From Bacteroidota bacterium (lineage in GTDB: Bacteria; Bacteroidota; Bacteroidia; Cytophagales; Cyclobacteriaceae): a stretch of 7,577 bases of DNA. Where the stretch lies: positions 1 through 7,577 of the forward strand of contig QGUY01000196.1 of the NCBI GenBank assembly GCA_003242315.1, in the 5' to 3' direction. Below are positions 1 to 6,692 of this stretch, one piece after another; positions within the stretch are counted from its first letter, which is position 1, and every line of letters begins with the position of its first letter. Both the position numbers and the translations under genes were made by a program. The notes below the pieces were generated by a model. That model did no database searches, was not told where the DNA came from, and saw only the letters and a list, made by a program, of their open reading frames with translations.

Positions 1-32
1 TAATTTTTTTCTGTTCAGTGTGCCGGGGGATT

Positions 33-743
33 TCACGCCTTGAAGGCTGCATCCTGTTCAGCCTTCTTCTTGCTGTTGCCGAAGCCGGTACCCATGGGCT
101 CCCCGTTAACGGTTACTTGTGCAGTAAATTCTTTGTGGTTCTTTCCTTTCTTAATAGAGATGATTTCGAAGCGAATTTCTTTTCCTTCCCGCTGTGCCCA
201 TTCGATAATCTTGCTCTTGTAGTTCGAGTTCGCCTTGACCAGCGCGTCGAGATCGTGATAGGGGTTGATGAGTTTGTCTACCACGAATTTCTTGCAGCGC
301 AGATACCCCTTGTCGAGGTAGATGGCGCCGACAATCGCCTCCAGGGTGTTGCCGAGGATGACTTGCTGGAGGTGAGCGTTCTTCTTATCGTATTGAACGA
401 TATTGGCGATGCCGATCTTTCGCGCGAGCATGTTAAGGGATTCCCTGTTCACGAGTCTTGAGCGGATTTCCGTAAGGAATCCTTCGTTCTTATAAGGAAA
501 CTTTTTGAACAGGTAGTCCGCGACGGCGGCGCCGAGGATGGCATCTCCGAGATATTCCAGGCGTTCGTTGGATTCCTTGAATCCGTTCCCGCCTTCCTGG
601 GCAATGGAACTATGAATGGTGGCAAGCCGGTATAGCTCGATGTTGGAAGGCGATATACCGGCTATGTTTTGCATAGCCGTAATCAGCTTTTGATCATCAT
701 TCTTCCTTTTACCCTTCGGAATCGATAAAATTTTCCAGACCAA
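33..743 (-). CDS. rnc: Ribonuclease III, TTG start
   Basis: Endoribonuclease that cuts double-stranded RNA in the cytoplasm, acting in rRNA precursor processing and mRNA turnover. The 236-residue protein has the RNase III signature NERLEYLGDAI (residues 59-69), a second catalytic segment LGNTLEAIVGAIYLDKG (130-146) and a C-terminal double-stranded-RNA-binding domain (about 172-236) ending in GNSKKKAEQDAA. By analogy with E. coli, acidic residues E60, E63, D67, E87 and E135 are present, but the D114 position is Asn (N132). The start is TTG: there is no in-frame ATG upstream before a stop codon at 756-758. The first in-frame ATG, at 674, would remove 23 residues, including an N-terminal extension that resembles other Bacteroidota RNase III proteins. 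AGAAAGG lies 7 nt upstream of the TTG. It is last in the acpP-fabF-rnc cluster, 77 bp after fabF. Identification is secure; the start is probable. Confidence 0.95.
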   Translation of the reverse strand: MVWKILSIPKGKRKNDDQKLITAMQNIAGISPSNIELYRLATIHSSIAQEGGNGFKESNERLEYLGDAILGAAVADYLFKKFPYKNEGFLTEIRSRLVNRESLNMLARKIGIANIVQYDKKNAHLQQVILGNTLEAIVGAIYLDKGYLRCKKFVVDKLINPYHDLDALVKANSNYKSKIIEWAQREGKEIRFEIISIKKGKNHKEFTAQVTVNGEPMGTGFGNSKKKAEQDAAFKA

Positions 744-820
744 GCAGCAGCCTTTCTAAAACCGAACCAATTTGAACTCTAATTTAAGCATTCCGGTATA
801 CTTCTGTCAATGCACCGGTA

Positions 821-2071
821 TCAGCCCACTTTTTTGAAGAGTATGGAGAAATTGTGCCCGCCGAAGCCGAATGTGTTGCTCAGGGCGACGTTCACTTCGC
901 GTTCCTGCGCTTTATTAAAGGTTAGATTGAGCCGGGGGTCAAGCTCAGGGTCAGCCGTAAAGTGGTTGATGGTAGGGGGTACGATGTGCTCATTTATGGC
1001 CATCAGGCACGCAATGCTTTCGATTGCGCCGGCCGCGCCGAGCAGGTGACCGGTCATCGACTTCGTCGAACTGATGTTCATATTATACGCATGTTCGCCG
1101 AAGACGTGCTGGATGGCCCGTATTTCTCCCAGGTCGCCCAGCGGTGTTGACGTGCCGTGAGTGTTGATATAGTCAACCTCTTCGGCTGAGATGTTGGCAT
1201 CCTCCAGCGCGTTGTACATTACGCGAATGATGCCAGCGCCATCGGGGTGTGGAGCGGTGATGTGGTAGGCGTCGGCCGACATACCGCCGCCGAGAACCTC
1301 CGCGTATATCTTTGCGCCCCGTCTCCTGGCGTGTTCGTACTCCTCCAGTATGAGTGCGCCGGCGCCTTCACCCAGCACGAAACCATCGCGGTCCTTGTCG
1401 TACGGACGTGAGGCAGTCTCCGGCGAGTCGTTGCGTTCAGACAGCGCGCGCAGCGCGTTGAAACCTCCCACACCCGCTTCGCATACTGCCGCTTCTGAAC
1501 CGCCCGTTACGATGATATCGGCTTTACCCAAACGCAGGTAAGTGAATGCGTCATAGATTGCATTCGTCGATGAAGCGCATGCGGAAACCGTAGCAAAGTT
1601 GGGACCCCTGAAGCCGTAACGTATTGAAATGTGACCCGCGCTCAGGTCGGGAATCATTTTCGGAATAAAGAACGGATTGAAGCGCGGCGTTCCGTCACCG
1701 CGTGCGTACAGTTTTACTTCTTCCTGGAAAGTCAGGAGACCTCCTATTCCGGATCCCCAGATGACCCCTGCACGATCCGGGTCAACCTTGTTGAGGTCTA
1801 AGCCGGAGTCACGTATCGCTTCGTCAGCGACTACCATGGCATACTGCGCAAAGGGGTCCATCTTCCGGGCCTCCTTGCGGTCCATGTAATTTCCTATATC
1901 AAAATCTTTTACTTCGCAGGCGAACCTGGTCTTGTAGAGAGAGGCATCAAATCGAGTAATAGGGGCCGCGCCGCTCGTACCGTTCTTCAGTCCGTCCCAG
2001 AACTGACGAACCGTATTCCCGATCGGCGTGAGTGCACCAAGCCCAGTGACTACTACTCGCTTTAAAGTCAT
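821..2071 (-). CDS. fabF: Beta-ketoacyl-[acyl-carrier-protein] synthase II
   Basis: Condensing enzyme of type II fatty acid synthesis. It joins malonyl-ACP to a growing acyl-ACP, releasing CO2 and lengthening the chain by two carbons. The 416-residue protein matches FabF over its full length: RVVVTGLGALTPIG at the N terminus, the nucleophile C165 in TVSACASSTNAI, H305 in NTHGTSTPLGD, K337 and H342 in STKSMTGHLLGAAGA, and the glycine-rich gate loop SNTFGFGGHN (398-407). The two histidines mark a Cys-His-His decarboxylating synthase as opposed to FabH. The ATG start gives the standard MxxRVVVTG opening. No clear Shine-Dalgarno sequence precedes it, which is common in Bacteroidota. It lies 38 bp downstream of acpP, whose product carries its substrates, so co-transcription is likely. 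The product could in principle be called FabB, but length and motifs favour FabF. Confidence 0.98.
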   Translation of the reverse strand: MTLKRVVVTGLGALTPIGNTVRQFWDGLKNGTSGAAPITRFDASLYKTRFACEVKDFDIGNYMDRKEARKMDPFAQYAMVVADEAIRDSGLDLNKVDPDRAGVIWGSGIGGLLTFQEEVKLYARGDGTPRFNPFFIPKMIPDLSAGHISIRYGFRGPNFATVSACASSTNAIYDAFTYLRLGKADIIVTGGSEAAVCEAGVGGFNALRALSERNDSPETASRPYDKDRDGFVLGEGAGALILEEYEHARRRGAKIYAEVLGGGMSADAYHITAPHPDGAGIIRVMYNALEDANISAEEVDYINTHGTSTPLGDLGEIRAIQHVFGEHAYNMNISSTKSMTGHLLGAAGAIESIACLMAINEHIVPPTINHFTADPELDPRLNLTFNKAQEREVNVALSNTFGFGGHNFSILFKKVG

Positions 2072-2109
2072 GGCAGAAGGGGTGTGGTAATGGAAGAATA
2101 TTGATCAAT

Positions 2110-2349
2110 TTACTTCTTAACGTTTTGCTCTAAGTAAGAGATCGCCTGGCCTACAGTGGAAATGTTCTCGGCCTGATCATCGGGAATGGAGATGTTGAAT
2201 TCCTTTTCGAACTCCATTATCAACTCGACGGTGTCGAGGGAGTCAGCACCAAGGTCATTGGTGAAGCTTGCCTCAGGCGTAACCTCAGATTCTTCAACAC
2301 CAAGTTTCTCGATGATGATCTGTTTTACTTTTTGTGCAATTTCGGACAT
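2110..2349 (-). CDS. acpP: Acyl carrier protein
   Basis: Small acidic carrier that holds acyl intermediates of fatty acid synthesis as thioesters on a 4'-phosphopantetheine arm. The 79-residue protein has the attachment motif GADSLDTVELIM, with S37 as the modified serine, followed by the acidic recognition helix (EFEKEFNISIPD) that partner enzymes bind. Length and motif are typical of the housekeeping AcpP and not of a polyketide carrier domain. It is the first gene of a minus-strand cluster with fabF and rnc, the usual arrangement in Bacteroidota. The ATG start is preceded by an A-rich leader without a strong Shine-Dalgarno sequence. A promoter candidate sits about 33-64 bp upstream. Confidence 0.98.
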   Translation of the reverse strand: MSEIAQKVKQIIIEKLGVEESEVTPEASFTNDLGADSLDTVELIMEFEKEFNISIPDDQAENISTVGQAISYLEQNVKK

Positions 2350-2352
2350 GTT

Positions 2353-2381
2353 TTTGAGGTTTAGACGATTAAAAATCTTTG
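2353..2381 (+). promoter_or_regulatory. Weak candidate promoter for the IPExxxVDY-like gene and pyk
   Basis: On the plus strand TTTG (2353-2356) is followed after 17 nt by AATCTTTG (2374-2381), which matches five of the six fixed bases of TAnnTTTG. It would start a transcript about 75 nt upstream of the gene at 2465 and could also serve pyk, for which I see no convincing promoter of its own. It overlaps the predicted acpP promoter back to back. Low confidence. Confidence 0.25.
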
Positions 2382-2392
2382 CAAAGAAAGAT
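2375..2392. repeat. Palindrome in the divergent acpP / IPExxxVDY-like promoter region
   Basis: CTTTGCAAAG (2377-2386) is a perfect 10-bp palindrome. It is nested with a second inverted repeat, ATCTTT (2375-2380) and AAAGAT (2387-2392), separated by 6 nt. Its two CTTTG half-sites supply the conserved TTTG of the proposed -7 elements for both strands, so it could be an operator or simply the result of overlapping promoters. The symmetry is read directly; any function is inferred. Confidence 0.4.
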
Positions 2393-2413
2393 ATTTACCT
2401 GAATATTGTCAAA
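2382..2413 (-). promoter_or_regulatory. Candidate promoter for acpP-fabF-rnc
   Basis: On the minus strand a TTTG (2413-2410) is followed, after 20 nt, by TTTCTTTG (2389-2382). This matches the Bacteroidota pattern of a TTTG near -33 and TAnnTTTG near -7, with one mismatch in the second element. An alternative -7 box is TATCTTTC (2393-2386), 16 nt from the same TTTG. The predicted transcript would begin near 2375, about 25 nt before the acpP ATG. The position fits, but the match is imperfect and the region is AT-rich, so this is a moderate inference. Confidence 0.45.
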
Positions 2414-2464
2414 CTTTTTTGATTGGGCCCCGGACCGCCTAGACCCCTTCATAGCGCATCAAAA

Positions 2465-2875
2465 ATGAAGAAAAGGAAGCTCGTCATTGAGTACGATTTT
2501 GATTTCGATGTATACGGGATCATTTCGTCGGCGAAGGGCTACCGGCTGGCCTGGGAACTCAACCAGCATCTCGGCGTGCATCTTGTCAAGGAGCCTGACA
2601 TCACTGTCGGCTTCCCTAAGAATGTACACATAGGCTTCGCCCATTACTCATTCGAGACGCACGCAAGCACGCTCAAGCTGCTGCGCAACAAACCAGCCGA
2701 CGGACGAGGACGATACTATCTCGCGCCGGAATTTCCACACTTCGACTTTATCGTGCTGTCGCGATTCCACGACGGCGATAACATCCTGGAACAGCTTAAA
2801 CAGGTCCCCTCCGTTGAACTGGCGGCGTCGGTAGCTAGAGAGGAATTAAAGTCAAAAAGCAATTTTGTGTTCTGA
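2465..2875 (+). CDS. IPExxxVDY-like family protein, function unknown
   Basis: Small soluble protein of 136 residues with no signal peptide or membrane segment. It opens with KKRKLVIEYDFDFDVYGI, followed by a region YRLAWELNQHLGVHLVKEPD, and has the core LAPEFPHFDF at residues 86-95. That core looks like a divergent form of the IPExxxVDY motif (Ala for Ile, Phe for Val and Tyr) that names a Bacteroidota-restricted family of unknown function. The C-terminal LKSKSNFVF also resembles that family. I chose the ATG at 2465 over a TTG at 2423 because the extra 14 residues encoded from TTG (rich in Gly and Pro) do not look like family sequence and because the ATG follows an A-rich stretch. It is divergent from acpP and 56 bp upstream of pyk, so it is probably co-transcribed with pyk. 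The family call rests on memory of the motif. Confidence 0.8.
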   Translation: MKKRKLVIEYDFDFDVYGIISSAKGYRLAWELNQHLGVHLVKEPDITVGFPKNVHIGFAHYSFETHASTLKLLRNKPADGRGRYYLAPEFPHFDFIVLSRFHDGDNILEQLKQVPSVELAASVAREELKSKSNFVF

Positions 2876-2931
2876 AGATGTTTACCGTCATTTACACGAT
2901 TTTTCATGCCTTAAGCCTGTAGATTCTACCT

Positions 2932-4362
2932 ATGCCTGAGAGGATTACGTTCAACAAGACAAAAATAGTGGCTACTGTAGGGCCAGCTTCCAACTCGAAG
3001 GAAATGCTGCGCGCCCTTATCATGGAAGGTGTTGATGTGTTCCGTCTGAATTTTTCACACGGTACGCATGAAGACCACAAGAAGGTAATCGATTACGTGC
3101 GTGAACTCAACGAGGAACTCGGCACATCCATATCCCTGCTGCAAGACCTGCAGGGTCCGAAGATCAGAGTTCAGGAAGTTGAACCCGGTACCGTACTCGA
3201 GCGCGGTCAGTCGCTTATCATCACTACCCGTCAGCTCGTTGGCAACAGGGAGATCGTGAGTACGTCGTATACCGACCTGCCACGCGACGTAAGAGTCGGC
3301 GACCTCGTACTTGTCGATGATGGTAAGATCGAACTCAAGGTCACGGAAATCCGCGATGAAGAAATTGTCACGGAGGTCATACACGGCGGTCCCCTGAAAT
3401 CGCGAAAGGGAATCAACCTTCCGTTCACAAAGGTCTCCGCTCCTTCACTTACGGAGAAGGACCTTGCCGACCTCGAGTTCGGAATGAAAAACGATGTCGA
3501 CTGGATCGCACTATCGTTCGTACGCAAAGGTTCCGATATCCAGAGCTTGCGCGACATTCTGAATCGCAACAACTCGAAAGCGCTGATCGTCGCGAAAATC
3601 GAAAAGCCCGAAGCACTTAGCAACATCGACGAAATCATCGCCCTCACCGACGCGGTGATGGTAGCACGCGGTGATCTTGGTGTTGAAATATGGCTTGAAG
3701 AAGTTCCGATGGTCCAAAAGATGATCATCGAGAAGTGCAACGCCGCGGGTAAACCCGTCATCGTTGCCACTCAGATGATGGAAAGCATGATCGAGAACCC
3801 GCGCCCCACGCGCGCGGAAACTAACGACGTTGCCAACTCGGTAATGGACGGGGCCGACGCCCTTATGCTTTCCGCGGAAACGGCTACGGGTAAATATCCG
3901 ATCGAGGTGATCCGAAGCATGGTGCGCACGATCGTATCTGTGGAAAAAAATCCATCGATCTACTACCACTTCCATAATCCCGATCCGGAGTCAAGCGTCT
4001 ACATTAACGACTGTGTGGTGCTTGCCGCCTGCAAGCTCGCAAAAGAAGTAGGGGCAAAGGCCATCGTAGGCATGACGGCAACGGGCTACACCGCGCTTAA
4101 GTCTTCATCGCACCGCCCTAACCTGAACATCTTCGTGTTCACGGCGAACAAAAAACTCCTGACAAGCATCAACCTGGTTTGGGGTTCCAGTGCGTATTAC
4201 TACGATAAGATCAATTCTACCGACGAAACCATCGCCGACGTTGAAGAAATCCTGAAGCGCGACGGACACGTGGTACCGGGCGACATATTTGTTGTGCTTG
4301 CCAGCATGCCGATCAGGGAAAAGCAACGCGCGAACACCATCAAGATCAACATCGTTAAGTAG
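2932..4362 (+). CDS. pyk: Pyruvate kinase, predicted K+-independent type
   Basis: Last step of glycolysis: transfers phosphate from phosphoenolpyruvate to ADP, giving pyruvate and ATP in the cytoplasm. The 476-residue protein has the usual order of barrel, inserted B domain (about 76-171), barrel and C-terminal domain. Visible active-site residues are R38, N40 and S42 (RLNFSHG), K222 and E224 (IVAKIEKPEA, the family signature), D248 (VARGDLGVE) and T280 (ATQMMESM). The monovalent-cation region reads DLQGPKIR (72-79): Leu73, Gln74 and Lys77 replace the Thr, Lys and Glu of the rabbit muscle DTKGPEIR. This is the combination described for K+-independent enzymes. W254 in VEIWLEEVP sits where Pro is common. 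The ATG has no obvious Shine-Dalgarno. It follows the IPExxxVDY-like gene by 56 bp and converges with the NFACT gene 10 bp away. Confidence 0.97.
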   Translation: MPERITFNKTKIVATVGPASNSKEMLRALIMEGVDVFRLNFSHGTHEDHKKVIDYVRELNEELGTSISLLQDLQGPKIRVQEVEPGTVLERGQSLIITTRQLVGNREIVSTSYTDLPRDVRVGDLVLVDDGKIELKVTEIRDEEIVTEVIHGGPLKSRKGINLPFTKVSAPSLTEKDLADLEFGMKNDVDWIALSFVRKGSDIQSLRDILNRNNSKALIVAKIEKPEALSNIDEIIALTDAVMVARGDLGVEIWLEEVPMVQKMIIEKCNAAGKPVIVATQMMESMIENPRPTRAETNDVANSVMDGADALMLSAETATGKYPIEVIRSMVRTIVSVEKNPSIYYHFHNPDPESSVYINDCVVLAACKLAKEVGAKAIVGMTATGYTALKSSSHRPNLNIFVFTANKKLLTSINLVWGSSAYYYDKINSTDETIADVEEILKRDGHVVPGDIFVVLASMPIREKQRANTIKINIVK

Positions 4363-4372
4363 CGTCTTTGTC

Positions 4373-5902
4373 TCACGGTAGCGGAGTTGCCAGAATCACT
4401 TCCTCCCGGTCAACATGAACGGCCCCGGGGGGATCGCCTTTTCTCTTTCGAACATACTTCCGCGGCACAAAGATGACGGGACACAGACTTTCACCGCGAC
4501 GTTTTGAATGATAGGCCGCCAGCTGTGCCGCGCGTTCAATGACAGGCCTGGGAAATTTTTTTCCTGCCTGATGTTTGACGATCACATGTGATCCGGGTAC
4601 ATCCCGCGCGTGCAGCCACAGATCATCTTTGGCCGAGAACTGCTGCAGCATCTTGTCGTTGGCCTCCGCATTCTTCCCTACCCAAATCCGAAAGCCCATG
4701 TGCTCATACTCGCGGTAAGGGAGCTGTATCTCTCTACGCTGCTCAGCCCCTTTTGTCCCGGTGTCCAACGCCCGCAATTCATCCAGCGTCTTTGCTTCTG
4801 TTACCTGCCGTGTGAGCGTGGGAATCACTACCAGCTGATCTTCTTTTTCTCGTATCATCCGTTCGAGATGTGCAATCTCCATCTCTTCGTTGCGTGCTTT
4901 GATGTAGTAGGCCTCTGCGGTTCGTTGCGGAGCACGATCAGGTTTCAGCTTGACTTCAACCTGTGTTTGTCCGTCAAAGGAAGGTAGCCACACCGTTTGT
5001 TCGCCCTGCCTGATATTTCCCAGATTAGCCATAATCAGATCCGCCCAAAGTCGGTATTTGCTCCCCGACTTTAACTCGGACAGCCTCACGCGATGTGTTT
5101 CGAGCCACGCGGTGGTCTTCCGGTATTGCTGCCGTAGCGACGACAACAGCCGCTTCCGCTCACGCGTCAAGGCAATGGCCTGCGTGTATCTCCGATAAAA
5201 GGTATCGACAGCCTCGATGGGATCGGTGAATTTTTCGAGCACTTCTCCAAAGGGCACCAGGGAAAAAGTCAGCGTTCCATCGACGGTGGTGATGTAAAAT
5301 GAACCGGTTTCCATTTCCTCACGTACGGCTGCTATCCGCTTCCATTGTGCTTCCGCATCCAGCGCGAAAAAGCCTTCTGATTCAAGATATGCCCAGACAA
5401 TCTTTCCGAAGGTGAAGTATGTTTGCTTGAGACGTTCGCGGTTTTGCAGGAAATATGAATAGGTCCAATCGATGGTTCTGTCAAGATTCTCAAGATTGGT
5501 CTTTACTTGTTTCCTGAAGACGTCTTCTGTCACGCCATCACGCAGCAGCAGTATGTTCGCTCGCGTGCCGTGCATCCTGAAAAGAAGTTCAACTCCGGAT
5601 TCGAATACCAGTCGGAAAGACCGCTCGTTGAGGTGTTGGTGAACTTCTTTGCAACGCAAGCCCGCTACCGGGTTGAACAATTCCACCGTATTCTTGCGTG
5701 CGCGATGAAAATTTCTCGGAAAGCTCAGGCATGAGAAGTCGGGGCCAAGATAAGCGCGCAAGTAAAACTCACCCTGCGTTGTGTTGAATGCCAGCACAAG
5801 CTCATCCCGGTTTTGGGTGAAGCATTCCACTGCCTGCGCATCGACCAGTCGCGCGGCAAGAGCAACCGACAAGCGGCGCAGGAAGTAGTAATTGTTGTGC
5901 AC
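4373..5902 (-). CDS. NFACT-family protein (RqcH/Rqc2/NEMF-related), GTG start
   Basis: Members of this family bind the large ribosomal subunit carrying a stalled peptidyl-tRNA; bacterial RqcH directs addition of C-terminal alanine tails that mark the chain for degradation. They are often annotated as fibronectin-binding protein. The 509-residue protein has an NFACT-N/FbpA-like N-terminal region (about 1-240), charged and likely coiled-coil helices (about 240-290 and 335-385), and a clear C-terminal NFACT-R (DUF814) domain: GFRIWVGKNAEAND (403-416), KDDLWLHARDVPGSHV (425-440), then a basic tail KYVRKRKGDPPG (482-493). No clear Asp-Arg motif of NFACT-N is visible; the equivalent stretch seems to be NERSFRLVF (92-100). 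It is shorter than Bacillus RqcH. The GTG start gives MHNNYYFLRRL, which I recall as the usual opening in Bacteroidota. It is 28 bp downstream of the hydrolase gene, probably in one operon. Family is secure; RqcH activity is not established. Confidence 0.88.
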   Translation of the reverse strand: MHNNYYFLRRLSVALAARLVDAQAVECFTQNRDELVLAFNTTQGEFYLRAYLGPDFSCLSFPRNFHRARKNTVELFNPVAGLRCKEVHQHLNERSFRLVFESGVELLFRMHGTRANILLLRDGVTEDVFRKQVKTNLENLDRTIDWTYSYFLQNRERLKQTYFTFGKIVWAYLESEGFFALDAEAQWKRIAAVREEMETGSFYITTVDGTLTFSLVPFGEVLEKFTDPIEAVDTFYRRYTQAIALTRERKRLLSSLRQQYRKTTAWLETHRVRLSELKSGSKYRLWADLIMANLGNIRQGEQTVWLPSFDGQTQVEVKLKPDRAPQRTAEAYYIKARNEEMEIAHLERMIREKEDQLVVIPTLTRQVTEAKTLDELRALDTGTKGAEQRREIQLPYREYEHMGFRIWVGKNAEANDKMLQQFSAKDDLWLHARDVPGSHVIVKHQAGKKFPRPVIERAAQLAAYHSKRRGESLCPVIFVPRKYVRKRKGDPPGAVHVDREEVILATPLP

Positions 5903-5930
5903 GCTGCGAAGATAGCGTAATGGTGGAGGA

Positions 5931-6692
5931 TTAAGAGCCGCAGCTGACTTTCAGCCCGTCGAATGCCAGCTGAATACCATCCGGGAGATTCACATAGGCA
6001 TGCCGGCCAAGCTTGTGGCTGATGTGGGTAAAATAGGTTTTCTCCGGCTGTATGCGCTTCACCTGTTCGATGGCTTGTTCCAGGTTGAAATGAGAAACGT
6101 GCGCTTCGTGTTGAAGCGCATTCAAGACGAGAACCTCTGTATTCTTCATCCGCTCCAGCGTGGAATCAGGTATGTAATTGGCATCCGTGATGTAGCAGAA
6201 ATTGCCGATGCGGAAGCCGTGCACCGGAACGTTCAGGTGCATCACCGGCAAAGGCGTGATGGTGACGCCGTTTATGGTGAACGGATCGTCAGTGATCTCC
6301 TTCAGGGTAATTTGCGGGATACCGGGATAGCGGATTTCCTGGAACGCGTAGGCGTACTCAACTTTTAATTGAGAGAGGACGGCCTGACGACCATACACCG
6401 GCATGTCGGATTTCTGCAGAAAGTTGTACGCCCGAACGTCGTCGAGGCCGGCCGTGTGGTCGCGGTGCGCGTGCGTGAAGATTATAGCGTCGACGCGCGT
6501 GATGTGCTCCCGAAGCATTTGCTGCCGGAAGTCGGGCCCGGTATCAATGACAAACGATTGGCCGGCGACATCGATGTGAACAGAGCTGCGCAGTCGCTTA
6601 TCGCGATAGTCGAGCGAGCGGCATACAGCGCAGTCGCATCCAATTACGGGTACTCCCTGTGAGGTGCCGGTTCCGAGAAAAGTGACGGTCAA
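5931..6692 (-). CDS. PhnP-like metallo-beta-lactamase-fold hydrolase, TTG start
   Basis: Predicted zinc-dependent phosphodiesterase-type hydrolase of 253 residues, cytoplasmic. It opens with TVTFLGTGTSQGVPVIG and has the metal motif THAHRDH (H74, H76, D78, H79), H152 in MHLNVPVHG, D170 in ITDANYIPD, and H223/H226 in THISHKLG, enough for a two-metal active site. Cysteines C19, C21 and C24 (GCDCAVC) resemble the extra structural zinc site of E. coli PhnP, which hydrolyses phosphoribosyl cyclic phosphate. No other phosphonate-use genes are nearby, so the true substrate may differ and I give no symbol. The start is TTG, overlapping the stop of the upstream gene (TTGA at 6689-6692). No other plausible start lies before the upstream in-frame stop, and the opening aligns with family members. 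Translational coupling to the upstream gene is likely. Confidence 0.9.
   Translation of the reverse strand: MTVTFLGTGTSQGVPVIGCDCAVCRSLDYRDKRLRSSVHIDVAGQSFVIDTGPDFRQQMLREHITRVDAIIFTHAHRDHTAGLDDVRAYNFLQKSDMPVYGRQAVLSQLKVEYAYAFQEIRYPGIPQITLKEITDDPFTINGVTITPLPVMHLNVPVHGFRIGNFCYITDANYIPDSTLERMKNTEVLVLNALQHEAHVSHFNLEQAIEQVKRIQPEKTYFTHISHKLGRHAYVNLPDGIQLAFDGLKVSCGS

Noticed and set aside
1..32. T-rich stretch beside the rnc stop codon as a terminator
   Set aside because: It is A-rich in the sense of rnc transcription, and no stem precedes it; nothing else is supported in these 32 bases.
782..810. E. coli-like promoter TTGACA-N17-TTAAAT on the minus strand between fabF and rnc
   Set aside because: The Bacteroidota sigma factor does not use this pattern and no convincing TAnnTTTG is present; rnc is more simply co-transcribed with fabF.
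793..818. Inverted repeat CCGGT ... ACCGG after fabF as a terminator
   Set aside because: The stem is only 5 bp with a 16-nt loop and no T tract follows on the minus strand.
2423..2464. TTG-initiated N-terminal extension of the IPExxxVDY-like protein
   Set aside because: The extra residues are Gly/Pro-rich and unlike the family, and a well-placed ATG exists at 2465.
3231..3770. Long reverse-strand open frame inside pyk (179 codons), with others inside pyk, fabF, NFACT and the hydrolase gene
   Set aside because: These are opposite-strand or shifted shadows of well-identified genes, with low-complexity Ser/Arg-rich or otherwise unlikely translations and no family resemblance.
4357..4398. Repeated GTAGCG motifs around the pyk stop codon
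   Set aside because: They are direct, not inverted, too short to be meaningful, and form no hairpin.
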